NCBI GenBank assembly: GCA_002897115.2
Contig: BCIH01000005.1
Span: forward strand, 225,308-289,307
DNA length: 64,000 nucleotides
Source: Prototheca cutis
Taxonomy: Eukaryota; Chlorophyta; Trebouxiophyceae; Chlorellales; Chlorellaceae
Reading direction: 5' to 3'
Of the stretch, positions 23,799 to 34,879 are shown in pieces; the stretch's first letter is position 1, and the number at the start of each line of letters is the position of its first letter. The notes beneath the pieces are model-generated. The model did no database searches. It was not told where the DNA came from and worked only from the letters and a program-made list of their open reading frames with translations. A program made the translations under genes and the position numbers.

Positions 23799-24570
23799 AT
23801 GCAGCGGGCTGTTATTCAGCGCGGCTTGCGCCAGATCTCAGCTTGGGCGGGGGCCTCACCAGTAGCACCGGCCGGCGCCACGCCGGCTGCGCCCAGGGTG
23901 CTTGGCAGCGCCACATGGCTAGAGCCTGCCCGTAGCTTCTCGACGGCTCAGTCTGCCACAGAGCTTTCTGGCGCGGTTTTCGATGAGTTCCCAAAGGAAG
24001 AGCCCCCGGAAGCTGCCGGCGGCGAGGGCCCCGCCCCAACGCACGGCCCGCTGGCTCTGTACAATGCGGGGCTTGAAGCCGGCATGTACCACCAGGTTGG
24101 TTGTGCCAGTGGTTATTGGGGTCTTGGACTGCTCAGGATTGAAAGTTGGAAGGATTTTGTCGGGGTATGCGGCAGCTCTCATTCGCGCATAAAAACAATG
24201 AACCCAACGACTGCCCCGCCACGCAAACAGGATGCGCGGCAAGCACTGACGGCGAGGAAGCTGCAGCGCGTGTTTGAGGACGTTTGGGACTACCTGGGAC
24301 TTGATCCCGGGCGCAGCAATCGGCGGGGCCGGGGTCTCACTCTGGTGCATGCTGCCGAACTCACCCCAGCCAAGCCCAAGGGCTGGTTGTCAGGGTTGTT
24401 TGGCAGGGGAGCCCATGCGGCAGCTGCGCCCGAGCCTGCTGCCCGGCCGCCACCCAGGGGACTGTACATGTACGGCGGTGTGGGCGTGGGCAAGACCATG
24501 CTGATGGATTTGCTGGTACAGTCGGCTCCACCAGAGTTCCAGGCAAGCATTCGGGTTTTGCAGGCGGGTT

Positions 24571-24609
<39 letters not shown>

Positions 24610-26790
24610 ATGGCACGAGGTTGATGATCCGATGTTGGCCGTGCCGATATGCTGCAGTCCAGAGCAGTGAAAGGCCCCACGAGTCAGCATGCCTGAATTG
24701 TCTTCCTTCAGTTGCCCATGTATTGCCAGCTGAACACCCACCCACCCACACCCGGCCCCAAACAGCTCAAGCGACTGCATTTTCATGACTTTATGCTGGA
24801 CGTGCATCAGCGCCTGCGTCAACAGCAAAAGATCGCTGACCCCCTGAGCAAGGTAGCCGACACTATCATTGCACAGACAAAGATACGCCGTGTTTGGCTG
24901 TGCATGTGGGATGCTTCGCGCGTGTGGGTGTTTGCCCATGGGCCCTGCATGCCACCAGGGACATTTTGGGGACACACTCTTGTACTGGTTGGTCATTACT
25001 CATCCATCATTATCACGCTGCCCCCTTCATTTCTGCACGTGCTGTGCCTGGATGAGCTGTTCGTGACGGACGTGGCCGATGCCTCCATTTTGAACCGGCT
25101 CTTCTCCCGTCTCTGGGAGGTAGGGGGGCAATGACTTTTTTGAGCAAGGATTTGCTGTGTGCGTGAGTGAACTCTTGCGTTGCACCCCGGCCAACTGGCA
25201 GCTGGTACACAATGAATCCATCGCAACTCCTCGGAACCCATGCAGAAAGGGCTGGTGGTGGTGGCGACCTCGAACCGGTACCCAGACTCGCTTTACGAGG
25301 GTGGCCTCCAGCGCCACCTCTTCCTTCCCTTCATCGAAAACCTCAAGGTGCCTGCCTAGTGTTGGATCGCAGGCAGTCCAGAGACGCAGGGTTGAACACC
25401 TGTTTGAATGGCCAGTCTGTGCTCACAATGCCGCCTGCGCCGCTCAACGACCCCACTTCACACACACACAGGAGCGGTGTGTCTCACATGACATGGAGTC
25501 TACCACGGACTACCGAATGCTGGCACATCACAGCAAGGGCCTGTACTTTGTGACCCCGGGCCGCGAGGATGTGCGTTGGGAGTTTGGCCTCGAGGTTTTT
25601 TAAGAGGGACAGCTGTAGTTGTTCGGGTTCTGTCCTCGGCCATCATGGTCGAACTTGCGGTGTCCGTAAGCATGGCTGTTGGCCTTGTCAAGCTTTGACC
25701 AAATTTCTGAGGCTTTGAATCTTGAACCTGGAAAAAGACAACCAATTCTATTAAACCTGGTGCACCCTGGAACCGACAGGACCTGTACCGTCGTTTCATC
25801 GAGCTGGCAGCTGGCACAAAGGTCAAGCCTTCTTATGTCAACGTTGCGATGGGCAGACAGCTCATCCTTCCGGAAACAGGTGCCAAATGGAGGTTGGTGC
25901 TAACTGGGTCCAGAATTCTGCACTGCAGTACTCCACTCACATGCTTGACAGTCCCTTCACCGGACCACATGCACACGTGAACGCAGCGGGTCCGTTGGTG
26001 TATGCCAAGTTTGACGACTTGTGCGGCAAGCCGCTGGGTGCGGCAGACTACATCGCCATGGCTGAGGCCAAGCACACCCTGTTCCTGTCGGGCGTGCCAC
26101 GCTTTGTTGGCGCCACGCGCGCCGAGGGCTACCGCTTCGTCACGCTCATCGATGTCTTGTATGAACACAGGTGTGGTGCGGGGGATTGCTGGGTGAGTCG
26201 TGATTGCCAATTCTGGTTGGGGAATGAAGAACAGGGGAGGCACCAGTCACAGGGCACGCTACGATCCATACCTCCTGACATTTCATGTGCTGGGCATCAC
26301 GATGACGTCGCATGTGCATCGCTGCCACACACCACAGGACGAGGTTCTTCTGTTCGGCAGATGGACTGCCCACGGAGTTGTTTGAAGCAGTGGTGTCCCA
26401 GGCAGAAGCACGCGAAGCCAAGGAGGAGGGCCTGCCCCCCGTCCCCGAACAGGTGCGGATGTTTTGGTTTGCCTGATTGTTGGGAAACGACAAGACACAC
26501 ACAGGAACAGGGGGACAGCATGCACTGACATTTGGAAATCCTGGATCTTCTTCAGTACAAGCTGCTGATGCTGTCTGCCACGTGCCCGCAAACCCCAACG
26601 CTCTGTTCTCAAAATCCCTTTGCAGATTGTGGATGACAACCTGGGCTTTGCCAAGCACAGGACAATCAGCCGGTTGCTGGAGATGCAGAGCGGGGAGTAC
26701 CTCGAGACACACGCCAGGCAACACGAACCGCAGCTGCTGCTTGCCCTGCAGGAACAGCGCCGGCCTGAAGAAGCCCAGACCCAAGCGTGA
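23799..26790 (+). CDS. AFG1: AFG1-like mitochondrial AAA-type ATPase
   Basis: AFG1/LACE1 is a mitochondrial P-loop ATPase involved in quality control of respiratory subunits. Exons: 23799-24095, 24231-24542, 24766-24882, 25039-25119, 25246-25347, 25472-25570, 25780-25892, 25987-26170, 26338-26452, 26626-26790. The N-terminus is Arg/Ala/Ser-rich without acids, like a mitochondrial presequence. Motifs: [13 protein letters not shown], Walker [27 protein letters not shown], Walker [16 protein letters not shown], the arginine-containing [25 protein letters not shown], and [18 protein letters not shown] near the C-terminus. Intron 2 (24543-24765) has a GC donor. Intron 3 (24883-25038) appears to be AT-AC; it is 156 bases long and stays open if not spliced. 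It converges on the small coiled-coil gene. Confidence 0.94.
24574..24609. repeat. T then G homopolymer in AFG1 intron 2
   Basis: A T run of about 10 is followed by roughly 29 G residues on the sense strand, within the GC-AG intron. Length is probably unreliable. Confidence 0.9.
24883..25038 (+). other. candidate AT-AC intron in AFG1
   Basis: The upstream exon ends ACA AAG and is followed by ATACGC. The intron ends CCCCCTTCATTTCTGCAC before the exon GTG CTG TGC CTG. Joining at these points gives [15 protein letters not shown], continuous with the AFG1 family, which has no insertion here. There is no AG dinucleotide in the roughly 80 bases before VLCLDE, so GT-AG splicing cannot produce this exon start. 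The U12 consensus donor (ATATCC) is not present. Confidence 0.7.
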
Positions 26791-27038
26791 ACATGGGGTG
26801 CACCCCAGGAGGTTTAAAGGCCGCTTGGCGGTTGTGGAATCTGCCGAGAAGCAGGTGCTTGAAATGGAGAAGGCCTGTCAAGGCATCATGTGCGGCAACA
26901 GCTCGAGTACAGCTGACGGGATGGCTGGTGTTCAAGTAAAAAGGTTCAAGTGTCGATATGTTCAGGATTGGATTGGACGTCTGCCCAAAATTGCAGCCAA
27001 AAAGGAAAGACCAGCCTCTCAGTCGACCCCTTGAACTC

Positions 27039-28126
27039 CTACTCGGCCGCTCCGGTGTGCAGCTGCTCGGTCCCGACGGTGCTCTGTACTGAATCATCCA
27101 GCAGCTGCGCGTTCTTCAGCTTGTCGGCCATGACACCTCCGGTAGAAACTGGACTGCCGGGCGCGGATTTGGCCGCTCTTTCTTCCGCTGCGCTGGCCCG
27201 TTTCTCTGCCCGCCGGAGCTGCAGCAGGTGGGGATGATGGCGTGCGTCGGTTTGTTCTGGAGGCAGAAAAAACACTCACGGGGCATGCCTTGTCTGCAAC
27301 AAACAAGTGCCGGGGGGGCAGCACAGATGCACGCTCCCTTTGTAGTTACCTTGGCTTGGGCATCGGTCAAATCACGCTCGGCCTGCTCACGGCGATGAGT
27401 TTCCTGGGTCAGCGCAATCGTCAGCTCATCTCGAGAATGCCTTACCTATGGGTGATGGATGTCATGGGTGCGTGCTGGCTCATGGTCCTGTTGCATACAG
27501 GGTGTTCATGCCCTTCCCTTCTGCACGACAACAAGCAAGGCACAATCCCACACACACGGTTCCCCGCCCACAAGTGACATGGTTGCATTGAGTTCTGCCA
27601 GTTGATCTCGGAGAGCTGCCTTGTCCTTCTCGAGCTGCGTATTCTGCAGGTGCAATAAAGCAGTGGCAGCTTGCATTGGAGAATCTTGGACACTGGATGT
27701 GATCAACACACCCATTCCAGGCTGCCACAGCAGATTCCCCTATCCAAGCCCCTTGGCGCAGCCGGCGTACCTCCACCACCGCTTGGTCTTTTTCGTCACG
27801 CAACCTCTTGGACAGGCTCAAGAATTTTCTGGTCAGGGCTTCTGCAGTTGATGAGGATGCGTGTGTGGAAAGTGGGAGTTGTCTCTCTGAGAGGAACATC
27901 GCAGTCGAGTAGACCATGGCCCCTTGCTTGAAAACCCTCTCCCCTTTGCCAAACGCGCACCTGCCTCCCTGGCCTGGCTGCGCAAGGCGTTCACCGAACT
28001 CATATTGCCTCGCAAGGCTGAAAACGATATTATAGTGACAATGAACATGAAGAACACAACGACAGCCGCCCATCCTAGCCAGGGAGAGGACTGCGCTGCC
28101 GGTCGCTTCTTGCTATATATGAACAT
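27039..28126 (-). CDS. small single-pass membrane protein with coiled coil
   Basis: The ATG at 28126 begins MFIYSKKRPAAQSSPW, then a strong hydrophobic helix (AAVVVFFMFIVTIISFSAL). This would make a type II or signal-anchored protein. Downstream exons give EALTRKFLSLSKRLRDEKDQ, NTQLEKDKAALRDQLAELNA, ELTIALTQETHRREQAERDL and LRRAEKRASAAEERAAKS, all heptad-like. The protein ends EQLHTGAAE at 27039. All junctions can be read as GT-AG, including one phase-2 join near 27550. Total is roughly 190 residues. I recognise no family. The layout of one helix plus a coiled coil suggests an organelle or endomembrane tether, which is inference. Confidence 0.6.
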
Positions 28127-28538
28127 GGCTGTGTGGTCCTCGTTATGATCGTTGCACGAGCGGCCCTTGGAAAGCAGACGGGATGCGCGCCATGTTCTGC
28201 GGTGCACGTTCGATGATGGGTATCGCTTTTGAAGGGCGCAGGAATCCCTTTTGACTTGGGATGAAACCGATGAAAGCAAGTGCCAGTCGGCCTGGACTAC
28301 TCGGCTGGGTGGGTGGGTGGATGTCAGATCAGATCGGCGACCGATCGCGAGGGCCTCCCAGCAGCGGGGGGCCACAGGGCATTTCACGGGTCGCACATGA
28401 CGAAAATTTGAGCATTTATGACTTCTGTACATTGTTGTAGCAATCGTACATTGCGGACCCTGTCGTTGGTTCAGCCGCTGGCCGTGGGCGATCACACGAG
28501 TGGGTCCTAGGCACGGGCCAGTGTGCCAGCGTGGCGTC
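28127..28538. promoter_or_regulatory. divergent intergenic region upstream of RPN7
   Basis: About 410 bases lie between divergent start codons. The tetranucleotide GGGT/GGTG repeats at 28306-28320 are the only simple feature. Both promoters should be here, but no core element is clear. Confidence 0.35.
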
Positions 28539-30565
28539 ATGGTCGCCACGGACGATTCTACCCTTCCACTTGACTACAAACTCGATGTGCTTCGAAAGGT
28601 GAGGACTGGGACTGGACATGGGGAACGCCCTGGTGCGAGTGCCCAGCGGAGAGCACAGCCAGGCAGGCTTCCACCGTGCTCCGGCCATGTGTGACCCGCA
28701 GAAATGCCTGATACTGACCAAGGCGGAAGGAGTCAACTACAGCCAGTTGGCCTCCGACATAGAGTCCATGATCACAACGCATGGTGCGCGGCCTGCATGG
28801 CATGGCTGGTCTCTGGCGCATGGTTACAAGAGAGACTGGGGAGGCACTGCCTGGCTGGCTCGCGTCCTTGCCAGGAGGCCTTGGTACTCAGCGTCGATGA
28901 TGATGCGGTACAGCAGTGCACACGGGTCTTGTATCGTCATCGCTCCATGATCCTGTGCCGCCATTGGTTCCTCAGATGCGGCGGGGCTGTACTGTTCGGT
29001 GGCAAAGGACTTGGGCCAGCCGGTGGACGAGGGGCGCCGGCAGGCCCTGCAGGCTGCCATGCAGACCCGGCTCGAGAGCCTGGACGCTGTGATAAAGGCC
29101 GCAGGTGACAAGACTAGGGTTGTGTGGTCGCACTGATGGGCAATAGTAGGTGTCCCCATTGAACTGGGCACGAGGCAGTAACTTGGGGGTCATAGCTCAA
29201 GTGGCATGCAACAGCCCATCACCCATGCGACCTGACACAATAACACCATCGCGTAGAGGAGGGTGAGGGTGAGACGGAGACCAAGGCGGCGCTGGTGTCC
29301 AAGGCCGAGTACCTGGCCGACGCCGGGGACGAACCGGCCGCATCCGCGGCGCTGACGGCGGCCGAGGCCAAGACTGCCGGCCAGGGTCCCAAGCTCGACC
29401 TGGTTCTGGTCCGGGCGAGACTGCAGCTGGCCCTGGGCCAGACGGCCGTGTTGCAAAAGACGCTGGAGCGCGCCGCTGACCTGGCGGCCAAGGGCGGCGA
29501 CTGGGAGCGCCGGAACAGGCTGAAAGTGTACCAGGCAGTCGCCGCGATGTGCACCCGCAAATTCGACGTCGCCGCACAGCTTTTCCTTGACTGCATCGCC
29601 ACATTCACAGCGTGCGTTTGCTTTTTTTGGGGGGGGGGGGGGGGGATATGATGGAGTGGTGGGGTTTACTCGGGGAATTTTCTTGGAGATTTTTGTTGCG
29701 GTGGAGATTTCCAGTGTGTATGATGGAGGCATGACGGTTAGGGCACTGCAGTCTCAACCATGCCCTCAAGACCTCCATTGTCCACCACCCCTCGCCTCCA
29801 AGCAAACAAATTCTGCACCCTCCCAAAAACAAAAATGCAAGCAGCACGGAGCTGATGAGCTATGAGCAGTGTGTGTACTACACCGTGCTGACTTCGGTGC
29901 TGACGCTTGACCGGCCGTCCCTCAAGTCCAAGGTGGGTCAAGTGTTTTTTGGGGTTTGATGGAGAAGAGGGTTTTAAACTGGATGGTGTTGGGTCGGCCA
30001 AGCGGGTTCGGAGATGTTTTTGGAGGATTTTATTTGGCACAGGATAAGCTGAAGCCGCTCACTCCCCCTGCACCACGACCCAACCTCCAATAGGTCATCA
30101 AGTCACCAGAGGTCTTGGCGGTGGTGGACAGCGTCCCGCACCTCCGCGACTTTATGACTGCCCTGTACAACTGTGACTACGCCCGCTTCTTCAGGGTAAG
30201 TATGATTTTGTTGCTTGTGTGTGTGAGAGGGGGGTGGAGGGGAATTTCATCTGGTTCTCATGGGATCCAACCGACCACGTGCCTGCTTCCTGCCATCAAG
30301 GAGGTGAGTGCTGCTCATAATGACCCCCACCAACGAATCAAGCAAGCTTCATCAAATGCAGGCGTTCTCCGGTCTGCTGGAAGGCGTGCGGACAGACCCC
30401 TACCTGCACCCTCACTACCGCTCCTTCATGCGTCAAGTCCGTGCACGGTCATACAGCCAGGTTCGTGCATGACACCTGTTAGCTTGCTTTGCTTGCTTGT
30501 TTGCTTATTTGTTTGTGTGTTTCAAGGTGGTGGGGAGCTATCGGACAATCATGCTTGGTCGCCCC

Positions 30566-30596
<31 letters not shown>

Positions 30597-31262
30597 AAAA
30601 AAAAAAAAAAAAGCGATACAATACAACAAACTATCGTCCCCTGAGGCACCTGGCGTCTTACAAGTCCCAGACGCGGGAGCGCATGGCCACTGCCTTTGCC
30701 GTGTCGCCGNNNNNNNNNNNNNNNNNNNNNNNNNNNNNNNNNNNNNNNNNNNNNNNNNNNNNNNNNNNNNNNNNNNNNNNNNNNNNNNNNNTTATTTGTT
30801 TGTGTGTTTCAAGGTGGTGGGGAGCAATCGGACAATCATGCTTGGTCGCCCCCCCCCCCCCCCCAAAAAAAAAAAAACAAAAAAAAAACAAAACAATACA
30901 ACAAACTATCGTCGCCTGCAGTTCCTGGAGTCTTACAAGTCCGTGACGCTGGAGCGCATGGCCACTGCCTTTGCCGTGTCGCCGGCGTTCATGGACGAGG
31001 AGCTCGCCGAGTTCATCGTGCGCGGACAAGTGGCAGCCCGGATCGACCGTGTCGCCGGCGTCGTCCAGACCACCAGGTAGGTCATGCGCGCAAGGTCCGG
31101 ACCCGAGCGTTTGAAATCCAATCCCTCGCCTCTCAACCGTCGCAATCCAACGACACGTGCAGGCCTGACGTGAAGAACGGGCTGTATCAAAAGGCCATCA
31201 AGCAAGGTGATGCGCTGCTGAACAAGCTGCAGGACCTGGGCAAGGTCATCGACATTGATTGA
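28539..31262 (+). CDS. RPN7: RPN7/PSMD6, 26S proteasome lid subunit
   Basis: RPN7 is a PCI-domain subunit of the 19S regulatory lid. Exon 1 from the ATG at 28539 encodes STLPLDYKLDVLRK. Later exons give YCSVAKDLGQPVDEG, then KAALVSKAEYLADAGD, KLDLVLVRARLQLALG and GGDWERRNRLKVYQAVAAM, which are characteristic of the TPR-like region. Next come ELMSYEQCVYYTVLTSV, VIKSPEVLAVVDSVPHLRDF, ALYNCDYARFF, HPHYRSFMRQVRARSYSQ and the PCI winged helix FLESYKSVTLERMATAFAVSP. The protein ends KAIKQGDALLNKLQDLGKVIDID at 31262. All junctions are GT-AG. An exon-like copy before the gap at 30710 has a broken acceptor and is treated as an assembly duplicate, not as an extra exon. Convergent with RAD51D (about 240 bases). 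Confidence 0.95.
30566..30791. repeat. poly-C/poly-A tract, duplicated exon copy and assembly gap
   Basis: A C run followed by an A run (about 30564-30612) precedes a degraded copy of the next RPN7 exon, then N at 30710-30791. The same order of TTTGTTTGTGTG, C run, A run and exon repeats at 30792-30984. Mismatches cluster next to the homopolymers and vanish further away, as expected from poor base calling. Confidence 0.85.
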
Positions 31263-31503
31263 TTGATCGCCCAGAGTGCATGGTGCCTGGGCCACCAAAA
31301 TGGCGGAGATGCAGCACAGGAGAGGCGTTCAATCGTTGCTGGGCATGTGCGCCGTGATACGACGTCTGAGTACTCGCTGCCACCCACCACTCTCCAATGT
31401 AACGACGACACATAACCCAAGGGCTTGCTTGCTCCGAGTGAGTGCATTGTTTACAAAAGAACCGAATGACAGTTGCTTTATTCCGGGCATACTTTAGGAA
31501 ATC

Positions 31504-32635
31504 CTAGCTCCTGGCAACCCCGGCCATGGCGACGCAGCCAGGGGCCTGGATGCAGAATAGGGCATCCCCGGAGCGCGGCACGTGCGTCGCCGACAGCACG
31601 CACGCCGAATATGTTCTGGCGGTTGTTGTGGTCTGTGGCATGGCTGCATCCAGTCCAGTCCCAGCGCAGGCCCGGAGGTGGAGCCGGGCGTGAGGAACCG
31701 ATGCCCAGGCCCGGCCCAGGCCCGGCCTTCCCATGACACCCGGGCCGCTCCCACCGACCCAGGAATTTGTGATCAGGATGGGGCACCGGAGCGCCATCGC
31801 TGTGCGCTTGAGTTCTGCCCCAAGCACCTCCAGAGCCATGGCGCCAGCCGAGTGCTGCTGGCCGCCACCTACCAGCGAGCCGCACAGCGCATGTAGTGGG
31901 TCACAGACAATCAAGCCCACGCAGGTGGCTGTCGGGCCGGCGCCAGCCCAGGTGAAGCCCAGCCCGCCCCGGCACCCAGCCAATGCATCCAACACGTCGT
32001 GCACACTGCGTACAGGGGCCACCGCGATGCCCTCCAGAGCAGGGCCAGGGTCATCGCCGGGGCGCAGCGCTGCCACCAGCTCCAGCATGCGCGTGGCCGA
32101 GAAGCCAGAGCCGCCGTCCAGCCACAGCACGCGCTCGCCACGCAGCGCAGCATGTGCTGCGGCCGCGAGGCAGAGCTGCGTTTTGCCGCTGCCTGGACAT
32201 GCATTGGTTAGGGAGGGGGGATGGGAGAACGCAGTGGCCGTCAGGAGAGGGGTACAACAAGAGCATGCTCCCTCGGGTCAGACATGGAGTGATGGGCAAG
32301 GGATCCTGCTACAAGGAAGGACCAGAGCCACTACCCATGCAACCCCAACGACGTCAAAAGGACCAAAAAAACTACTCACCTGGGCCGCCACAGAGTTCAA
32401 TCACATGGTCCTCTCGAAGTCCTCCCCTCAGGAGCTCGCCATCGATGCTGCGCAACGGGGAAGCGTCACCATTGATCCTCATCAGCAATCGAAATATGCG
32501 CTCCCCTGATGCCGCTCAAACATTCATGCTGCGCTCGCCATGTCACCCAACGCGTGCGTACGTGGTGCAGCCGGTGGGCAGCAGACGAGAATCCCGCAGC
32601 TCCTGCCTGAGCTCGGTTCCAGTGCGTATCCGCAT
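31504..32635 (-). CDS. RAD51D: RAD51D-like recombination ATPase (RAD51 paralog)
   Basis: RAD51D belongs to the BCDX2 complex that supports RAD51 filaments in homologous recombination. Exon 1 from the ATG at 32635 encodes ELRQELRDSRLLPTGCTT, matching the STG..SLD segment. Exon 2 starts at 32447 after TTGCGCAG and gives IDGELLRGGLREDHVIELCGGPG. Exon 3 (32188-31504) continues the Walker A as GKTQLCLAAAAHAAL, then VLWLDGGSGFSATRML and the Walker B CVGLIVCDPLHAL. It continues with LGAELKRTAMALRCPILITN and GRPGLGRAWASVPHARLHL, which matches the RAD51D signature KPALGRSWSFVP. The exon 2/3 junction gives Walker A as GGPGDGKT, so one residue depends on exact splice choice. The protein is somewhat short at the N-terminus, so an upstream exon may be missing. 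Confidence 0.83.
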
Positions 32636-32974
32636 GGGCGCGGCGTCCCGAAAGTATTACGTATCCATTACATGACTCATTCGGACGAATGATCCGGGAA
32701 CCAGAGCATCAGCCGATGGGCCAAGTGCTTGTCGGAGCGAAAACTTCCACCGAGCACCACAGGCTGATCCGGGCTAGAAGCGGGAATGCAAAGCGTAAAG
32801 AACGTAAATATACGTGCGCTCTTTGATTTTACAGCGCGTCTGAGACCGTTGATCGCGGAGATTGCAATATCAGCAGAAGCTCAGGTTCCCTGAACCGGCT
32901 TGTGCCACTCGTGATGTTGCACCACCGTCGGGACCCGAAGCCTGGGTCATCTCACTAAAACTACAGCAAAGTAC

Positions 32975-33330
32975 CGTGCAGGGCGAAAATAATGCAACCA
33001 GCTCAGCCAGCAACAGCGTCACATCACCCGGGGGGTTGCTGGGCATCCCTGATGGCTGTGAATTGTCACCCCCCACAGGGCAAGAGGAAGGTGGACTGCC
33101 TCAATGATGGACCTCCGAGTTGCATCAAGTGTCGTGCCAGGCTCAATGTCCAGGACCTTTCTCCTTGCACGACCTGCCCTGCTGCCAAGAAGGAACCCAA
33201 CCCATCCTCTGAGCGACGCGGCAAGGGAATGTGGTCAAACAGGCATTCTGTTTGGGAGGCATGCCCCTGCTGTGCAGGTGGGAGTGAACGAATCTAGACA
33301 AGGTTTCATCATTTTCGCCCTGCACGGTAC
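32975..33330. repeat. dispersed repeat, copy A
   Basis: About 350 bases here match, in inverted orientation, two segments at 41545-41720 and 41990-42140. Copy A lacks the roughly 270 bases found between those segments in copy B, which in B contain Fanzor-like coding sequence. Several short open frames cross the repeat on both strands, but none is clearly a protein. It may be a deletion derivative of the same mobile element. Confidence 0.7.
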
Positions 33331-33673
33331 ACCAGCATTTTGAGGGCGCACGGATGGGGCTCCCTCGTTTCCAGGCCTCTCATGAATTGTGAAAGTCATG
33401 CTTCGATTCAGCCAGAAGCCAGACTCCCGCCTAGCAGCAACTTGCAGGATGCATGAGATCATGTTGAGCGTCTTTGCCGCCGGAAGAAGGTGGGCTTCCG
33501 GAACGCAACCCCCGCTTCCTCCGGATCCGACTGGAAAATAGTACAAGTCCCGGATACTCTCAATCTGCATGGTACCTTCTAGCCCTCCCCCTCCCTTAGT
33601 GTTTGGTTTTGTGCAATCCAATCGTGTCTGACGAGCGGCTCCTTGTGCCCGAGCGCTGTGCGGGGCCGAAACC

Positions 33674-34621
33674 TTGCCCTCGTCGCGTGCACCTGGGATC
33701 CCAGCCATCTTGCGCATGGGTGGCTGCGTTAGTTCGCCAGGCAAACAAGTGCGTTCTTTGGTAACTATTGCGCGTTTGGAGCGGTCGGTTTTGCTGGAAA
33801 GTGACGGAGGCATGCTTGCCGGACTCGCTCATCTCAACAATCCGGTACCCGTCTTCACCGCAGGAACTTACATGCAGGTTCTGTCGGCAAACGGAAAAAG
33901 TGACCGAGAAAAACCAGTCCATCATCAACGATGACTGGAAATCCTTGCCCGGCAGTGACTGGGCCCATAGGAAGTGCATGCGAGAACACGAAAATTACCT
34001 GCTGGTAAGGAAGGCTGGGAGTTGGGGCGGCAGTGCTCTTGAACATGATGCATGGTGTTTTCCGCACACAAACCACAGTGACTCACCCTGATGCCCATTG
34101 CAGAACCGAAAGGCTTACCAAAAATACAAGGAAACCATGTTTCCCCGCGTCAGCGCAATGCCAGAAGCCTTGAAGACCATTCAGTCAATGATGAGCTGGC
34201 ATGGGACCGCTTCATTCACGCAGATTCCACCTGCGTGCGTTGGCGAGCGTGTTGAAGTTTTGAATAGGAAGGGGATGGGTGGGGGTTCGTCCTCGAAGAA
34301 AACTTGACACAGCACCCTGCACAGGGCCTTGTGACGGTCAACGGTTGAATGGTGCGGCATCAGCCAGAGTCGAGGTCGGACAGACCGCGCTCTAAGCTCA
34401 TTCACTTGACGACCCTCTTTGTCATCTCCCCCCCCCCCCCCCCCCCAATTCCTGCTGCAGCAAGCGGGCCAGCTGCTGAGGGTGATGCTGTAATGTCAGC
34501 ATTATACAATTTTTTCTCCGACCCAGTGCCCTGGCACTTTATGCCCTCCCTCCCTGGCACCCAGGATTCCAGCCGCCACTCTTACGTGACCCAACAAATG
34601 GATGGCAACTTTTGCAACTGA
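33674..34621 (+). CDS. possible zinc-finger-like protein, weak gene model
   Basis: An exon-like stretch at about 33860-34002 encodes LTCRFCRQTEKVTEKNQSI and then WKSLPGSDWAHRKCMREHENYLL. It has a CxxC and an HxxxC-like pair that could bind zinc, and it ends at a GTAAGG donor. After CCCATTGCAG at 34102 the frame continues NRKAYQKYKETMFPRVSAMPEALKTIQSMM. A downstream open stretch (34496-34621) ends GNFCN. The order of splice signals suggests a real plus-strand gene. I cannot establish the start, the join to the last segment or a family. Confidence 0.3.
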
Positions 34622-34879
34622 CAGCAACCCCATTGACGACGTTGCCGGCCATTGGTAATTGTTTTGACTTACACACCCAACCCTGTGGCACGTGCTTGAG
34701 CCATCTGCTCGCACTGGGAGTTTTATCATCAGGCCTGCTGGCCCGGCTGTAACCACCCGCTCCCAATTCAGTGATTGGCAAGACTGAGCTACTGCATGTG
34801 GTGTAGACAGAAAGCTCGTTCACTGATATGCTGCTGGCTGTAGTGGTTCGGCACTCATGAGTCGCATGCCCGCCCCCCT

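Noticed and set aside
30560..30709. Extra RPN7 exon before the gap
   Set aside because: The acceptor is broken, the sequence is a degraded duplicate of the next exon, and mismatches cluster beside homopolymers.
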